Origin: AG41 sp036522815
GTDB lineage: Bacteria > Gemmatimonadota > Gemmatimonadetes > Gemmatimonadales > GWC2-71-9
Length of the DNA: 8,932 nt
NCBI GenBank assembly: GCA_036522815.1
Contig: DATDFC010000230.1
Coordinates: 1-8,932, forward strand
Direction: 5' to 3'
A model generated the notes under the pieces. That model ran no database searches, was not told where the DNA came from, and saw only the letters and a list, made by a program, of their open reading frames with translations. The position numbers were made by a program, and so were the translations under genes. Each line of letters opens with the position of its first letter. The stretch's first letter is position 1. Shown here piece by piece: positions 6,428 to 8,932 of the stretch.

Positions 6428-7620
6428 GTCAGCGCTTGCTCCACCGCGTCGAGGATTCGTTCCGCCACGTCGCGCTTGTCGAGCAGCGGCAGCGCGATCG
6501 GCGTGCCGCGCTTCCCGATGATCGTGACGCGATTCGTGGTGACTTCAAACCCCGCGCCGGGCTCGTGCGCGTTGTTGAGGATGATGTAGTCGAGACGCTT
6601 CTCGCGCAACTTCGCCTCGGCGCGGGCCACCCCGTTTTCCCCCTCCGTCTCCAGTGCGAACCCGACCACCACGCATCGCTCCGGCCGCTCCAGCCCGGCG
6701 AGGATGTCGGGCGTCGCTTCGAGCTCGAGCGTGAGCGTGCCGCTCGCGCGCGGGCGCTTGGCGGCCGCGGGCCGGAGGGGGCGATAGTCGGCGGGGGCCG
6801 CGGCCATGACCAACAGGTCCGCGTGTTTCGCGAGGCCGTCGACGGCGCGCTGCATCTCCGCCGTCGTCTCGACGCGGTGCGCGGTCACCCCGAACGGGAG
6901 CGGCAGGTCGGAGGGTCCCGACACGAGCACCACGTCGGCCCCGCGCGTGTGGGCGGCCTCGGCGATGGCGTATCCCATGCGCCCGCTCGAGGGGTTCGTG
7001 ACGACGCGCACCGGATCGAGGTGCTCCCGCGTCGGCCCGGCCGTGACCACGACCTGCTTCCCCAGCCACGGCGCACGCTGCTCGAGCAGCCGCGCCGCGG
7101 CGGCGAGCAGCGCCTCGGGTTCGCTCATCCGGCCGGGCCGCTCGCTCGGCCCCTCCGCCAGCGGCCCGGTCTCGGGTCCGATGAAGTGCCACCCGCGCCC
7201 GGCGAGGGTCTTCACGTTGGCGCGGGTCGCCGCATGGGCGTACATGGCGTCGTTCATGGCCGGCGCCGCGAGCACCGGCCCGGTCCGCGCCAGCAGCAGG
7301 GCCGTGAGCACATCGTCGGCGAGCCCCAGCGCGGCGCGAGCCAAGAGGTGCGCCGTGGCGGGAGCGACGAGCGCCAGGTCGGGTTGGCGCGCCAGCGCGA
7401 TGTGCGCCAGCGCCCGATCGGGCTGCCACAGCGACGTCAGCACGGGACGCCCGGTGAGCGCTTCGAAGGTGACGGGTCGCACGAACTCGGCCGCGGACGC
7501 GGTCAGCACCACGTCCACCGCCGCCCCACCCTCGGTGAGCCGCCGGGCGAGCGTGCAGCTCTTGTAGCACGCGATTCCGCCCGACACGCCGAGGAGGACG
7601 TGCCGGCCGGCGAACGACAT
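6424..7620 (-). CDS. coaBC: Bifunctional phosphopantothenoylcysteine decarboxylase / phosphopantothenate-cysteine ligase
   Basis: CoaBC performs two consecutive steps of coenzyme A synthesis: CTP-dependent joining of cysteine to phosphopantothenate (CoaB) and FMN-dependent decarboxylation to phosphopantetheine (CoaC). The 398-residue protein has the CoaC half (1-180), with GVSGGIACYK (11-20), active-site H73 in LAHIAL, and APAMNDAMY (119-127). The CoaB half (about 185-398) has VVTAGPTREHLDPVR (191-205), N209 in TNPSSG, AADYR-like APADYR (275-280), K288 and the VVGFALET strand (318-325). The CoaC substrate-recognition loop, which in E. coli reads ACG with catalytic C158, reads AEG here (E156), with one extra residue before PGRM. 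Some other phyla also lack this cysteine. The start is ATG at 7620, overlapping the rpoZ stop by one base (TGATG). Confidence 0.96.
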   Translation of the reverse strand: MSFAGRHVLLGVSGGIACYKSCTLARRLTEGGAAVDVVLTASAAEFVRPVTFEALTGRPVLTSLWQPDRALAHIALARQPDLALVAPATAHLLARAALGLADDVLTALLLARTGPVLAAPAMNDAMYAHAATRANVKTLAGRGWHFIGPETGPLAEGPSERPGRMSEPEALLAAAARLLEQRAPWLGKQVVVTAGPTREHLDPVRVVTNPSSGRMGYAIAEAAHTRGADVVLVSGPSDLPLPFGVTAHRVETTAEMQRAVDGLAKHADLLVMAAAPADYRPLRPAAAKRPRASGTLTLELEATPDILAGLERPERCVVVGFALETEGENGVARAEAKLREKRLDYIILNNAHEPGAGFEVTTNRVTIIGKRGTPIALPLLDKRDVAERILDAVEQALT

Positions 7621-7832
7621 CAGCCTTCCTGGCGCCGCCGCCGGACGAGCTTGTAGGTGAGCCGGCCGCGCACCAGCTCGTCGAACGCGCGGGTGGTGAG
7701 CTTCTCCTCGAAATCCACCGAGCGATCGCGCGGGAACTCGTTCACGAAACGGGCGAACTTGGCGGCCACGAGAACACCCAGGTACTTGTTCTGGGTCTGC
7801 GCGGCCACTTCGCTCGGGGTTACGATCCGCAT
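7620..7832 (-). CDS. rpoZ: DNA-directed RNA polymerase omega subunit
   Basis: Omega is the small subunit that wraps the beta-prime C terminus and helps assemble RNA polymerase. In many bacteria it also forms part of a ppGpp site. The 70-residue product has the family core NKYLGVLVAAKFARFVNEF (15-33), corresponding to the conserved N-(R/K)-(F/Y)-x-x-V-x-x-A-x-x-A-R helix. This is followed by KLTTRAFDEL (44-53) and a basic tail, KLVRRRRQEG. The start is ATG at 7832, overlapping the gmk stop as TGATG and preceded by a strong ribosome-binding site. The same frame stays open far upstream, antisense-like within gmk, but the ribosome-binding site and homology fix this short start. Position directly after gmk and before coaBC is the widely conserved arrangement and supports the call for such a short protein. 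Confidence 0.88.
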   Translation of the reverse strand: MRIVTPSEVAAQTQNKYLGVLVAAKFARFVNEFPRDRSVDFEEKLTTRAFDELVRGRLTYKLVRRRRQEG

Positions 7833-8521
7833 CACCTGCTCCTTCCGGTAGACTGACTCAGTTGGGCTGCCTCGGTCCTCAGCTGCCGCACGAAGGCCGA
7901 CAGCAGATGCGCCATGTCGGGCGGCGGGTTTGGCGCGATGTCGCGTCCCTGCACCAGCTCGACCACCTCCCGCACCGCCGTATCGAGGTCGTCGTTCACG
8001 AGCACGCGGTCGTACACCGCTCCGATGTCGCGCCGCGCCGTCTCCACCTCGCGGATCGCGATGTCGATGCGCTGCGACAGCTCCGCTTCCGTCTCGGTGC
8101 GCCGCTTGCGGAGCCGCTCGACCAGGACGCGGGGCGACGGCGGAATCACGAAGCTGACCACGGATCCCGGTTGCGGGTACGCCTGCCGCACCTGGCGCGC
8201 CCCCTGCACTTCCACGTCCAACACCACGTGCCTCCCGCTCGCCAGGACGCGCTCGACCTCGCTCCGCAGCGTGCCGTACAGCTCGCCCGCGTATGGCGCC
8301 CACTCGAGGAACTCGCCCGCGTCCCGGCGCCTCAGGAACTCGTCCCGCGTCAGGAAGTGGTACGCCGCGCCGTCCCGCTCCCCCGGCCGCGCTTTCCGCG
8401 TGGTCGCCGACACCGAGTACCCGAACACGTCGGGGTGCCGGGTCACGAGCTCCCGCGCGATGGTCGTTTTCCCGCCGCCGGAGGGAGCGGCGAGGACGAC
8501 GACGCGCGGCGCTGGCGTCAC
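7832..8521 (-). CDS. gmk: Guanylate kinase
   Basis: Gmk phosphorylates GMP to GDP with ATP, feeding GTP, dGTP and (p)ppGpp pools. The 229-residue protein has the P-loop APSGGGKTT (12-20); the GMP-binding segment SVSATTRKARPGERDGAAYHF (36-56), with the conserved arginines and Tyr; FLEWAPYAGELYGT (71-84); LDVEVQGA (101-108); and the lid RLRKRRTETE (136-145). It is slightly longer than the usual 190-210 residues, owing to a C-terminal tail after about residue 193 (PNPPPD, then a helical stretch). The end of this tail carries the rpoZ ribosome-binding site. The start is GTG at 8521, overlapping the yicC stop as GTGA. The order yicC-gmk-rpoZ is strongly conserved in bacteria and links nucleotide supply with transcription. 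Confidence 0.96.
   Translation of the reverse strand: MTPAPRVVVLAAPSGGGKTTIARELVTRHPDVFGYSVSATTRKARPGERDGAAYHFLTRDEFLRRRDAGEFLEWAPYAGELYGTLRSEVERVLASGRHVVLDVEVQGARQVRQAYPQPGSVVSFVIPPSPRVLVERLRKRRTETEAELSQRIDIAIREVETARRDIGAVYDRVLVNDDLDTAVREVVELVQGRDIAPNPPPDMAHLLSAFVRQLRTEAAQLSQSTGRSR
7839..7846 (-). promoter_or_regulatory. Strong Shine-Dalgarno site for rpoZ
   Basis: The minus-strand sequence GGAAGGAG ends six bases before the rpoZ ATG (7832-7830), inside the last codons of gmk. It is the strongest ribosome-binding site I noticed in the window. It suggests independent, efficient initiation of omega despite the one-base overlap with gmk. Confidence 0.75.
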
Positions 8522-8877
8522 TCCAGGTTCTCGAGCTGCTCCCGGAACTTCTCGAGCTCGCCTTTCATCGCGATGACCGTCTGGGCGATCACCGCGTCGT
8601 TCGCCTTGGACCCGATCGTGTTCACCTCGCGCAGCACCTCCTGCGCCAGGAACCCGAGCTGCTTCCCCACCGCCCCGTCGCTTGCCAGCGCCTCGCGGCA
8701 GGCCGCGACGTGACTGCGCAGCCGCACCAGCTCCTCCGTGATGTCGACGCGGTCGGCGAGCAGCGCGACCTCGACCGCGAGGCGCTGCGCGTCCACCGGC
8801 ACCCCGGCCGCCAGTTCCCCCACGGCCTTCTTGAGGCGGGCGAGCTCGGCGTCGAGCCGCTCGGGCGCCCGGCGCTC
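8518..8877 (-). CDS. yicC: YicC/YloC family endoribonuclease, C-terminal part (5' end missing or disrupted)
   Basis: This is the C-terminal third of a YicC/YloC protein (DUF1732 region). E. coli YicC and Bacillus YloC are reported endoribonucleases acting on small or structured RNA. Visible signatures are RLAVEVALLADRVDITEEL, then KQLGFLAQEVLREVNTIGSK and the ending FREQLENLE, very close to the conserved family end. An apparent GTG start at 8823 is only an internal valine; genuine family sequence continues upstream as PERLDAELARLKK to at least 8868. From 8877 to the right edge the DNA is an exact copy of an internal segment in another reading frame, so the frame there no longer encodes YicC. 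I therefore end the annotation at 8877. The most likely explanation is a contig-end artefact; a true duplication would break the gene. Confidence 0.85.
   Translation of the reverse strand, partial: ERRAPERLDAELARLKKAVGELAAGVPVDAQRLAVEVALLADRVDITEELVRLRSHVAACREALASDGAVGKQLGFLAQEVLREVNTIGSKANDAVIAQTVIAMKGELEKFREQLENLE
8734..8789. repeat. 56-bp direct repeat, copy 1 (in-frame yicC sequence)
   Basis: This segment is identical over 56 bases to 8877-8932. It begins ctccgtgatg and ends aggcgctgcg on the plus strand. This copy encodes the conserved RLAVEVALLADRVDIT region of YicC in the correct frame, so it is the original. Confidence 0.95.
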
Positions 8878-8932
8878 TCCGTGATGTCGACGCGGTCGGC
8901 GAGCAGCGCGACCTCGACCGCGAGGCGCTGCG
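8877..8932. repeat. 56-bp direct repeat, copy 2 (at right edge, out of frame)
   Basis: This is an exact copy of 8734-8789, offset by 143 bases and ending with the last base of the window. 143 is not a multiple of three, so within the yicC frame it translates to an arginine/alanine-rich run unlike the family. Its location at the very end suggests an assembly loop; a real 143-base tandem duplication is the alternative. Confidence 0.95.

Noticed and set aside
7620..8303. A 227-codon minus-strand frame containing rpoZ as its C-terminal part
   Set aside because: The upstream two thirds overlap gmk in another frame and look like low-complexity Ala/Gly/Arg shadow sequence; the strong ribosome-binding site and homology place the start at 7832.
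8821..8823. GTG at 8823 as the real start of a short yicC-like gene
   Set aside because: Family-like sequence (PERLDAELARLKK) continues in frame upstream, so this is an internal valine of a truncated longer gene.
1..8932. Defence islands, CRISPR arrays, insertion sequences, tRNAs or a cryptic biosynthetic cluster
   Set aside because: All of the sequence is accounted for by conserved housekeeping genes; no spaced repeats, transposase motifs or tRNA-like folds were seen.

Overview
The window is wall-to-wall protein-coding DNA with very high GC content and a strong G/C bias at third codon positions. All twelve supported genes lie on the minus strand, so transcription runs from the right edge to the left edge. 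The mix of housekeeping genes, GC richness, GTG-dominated starts and family variants fits a bacterial chromosome of the Gemmatimonadota or a similar GC-rich phylum, probably as a metagenome contig. That phylum assignment is an inference and is not secure.

Right part (8932 to 6424), in transcription order: the 3' end of yicC (endoribonuclease), gmk (guanylate kinase), rpoZ (RNA polymerase omega) and coaBC (coenzyme A synthesis). This order resembles the yloC-(remA)-gmk-rpoZ-coaBC block of Bacillus. Middle part (6427 to 2868): a family 4 uracil-DNA glycosylase with an unusual repeat-encoded linker, the replicative helicase dnaB, and radA. Left part (2896 to 1): ispD (isoprenoid synthesis), a TsaC/Sua5 protein (tRNA t6A synthesis), a low-molecular-weight protein phosphatase resembling YwlE, aroE (shikimate pathway), and the 5' part of comF.

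The genes are packed so tightly that ten of eleven junctions overlap, by 1 to 35 bases. The only true gap is about 23 bases, in front of the phosphatase gene. No internal promoter, terminator, RNA gene, mobile element or CRISPR was found, and no gene-free stretch approaches 300 bases. The simplest reading is one long, translationally coupled housekeeping operon whose promoter lies beyond the right edge. It joins nucleotide and transcription functions, DNA replication and repair, and cofactor and precursor synthesis.

I see no new defence, mobile or biosynthetic system. The points worth checking are these: a 56-base exact duplication at the right end that is out of frame with yicC, probably an assembly artefact; an apparent ACG start codon for the phosphatase; a 9-base minisatellite next to a perfect hairpin inside the glycosylase gene; a CoaBC lacking the usual CoaC active-site cysteine; and a YwlE-like phosphatase with Ile where YwlE has Thr.
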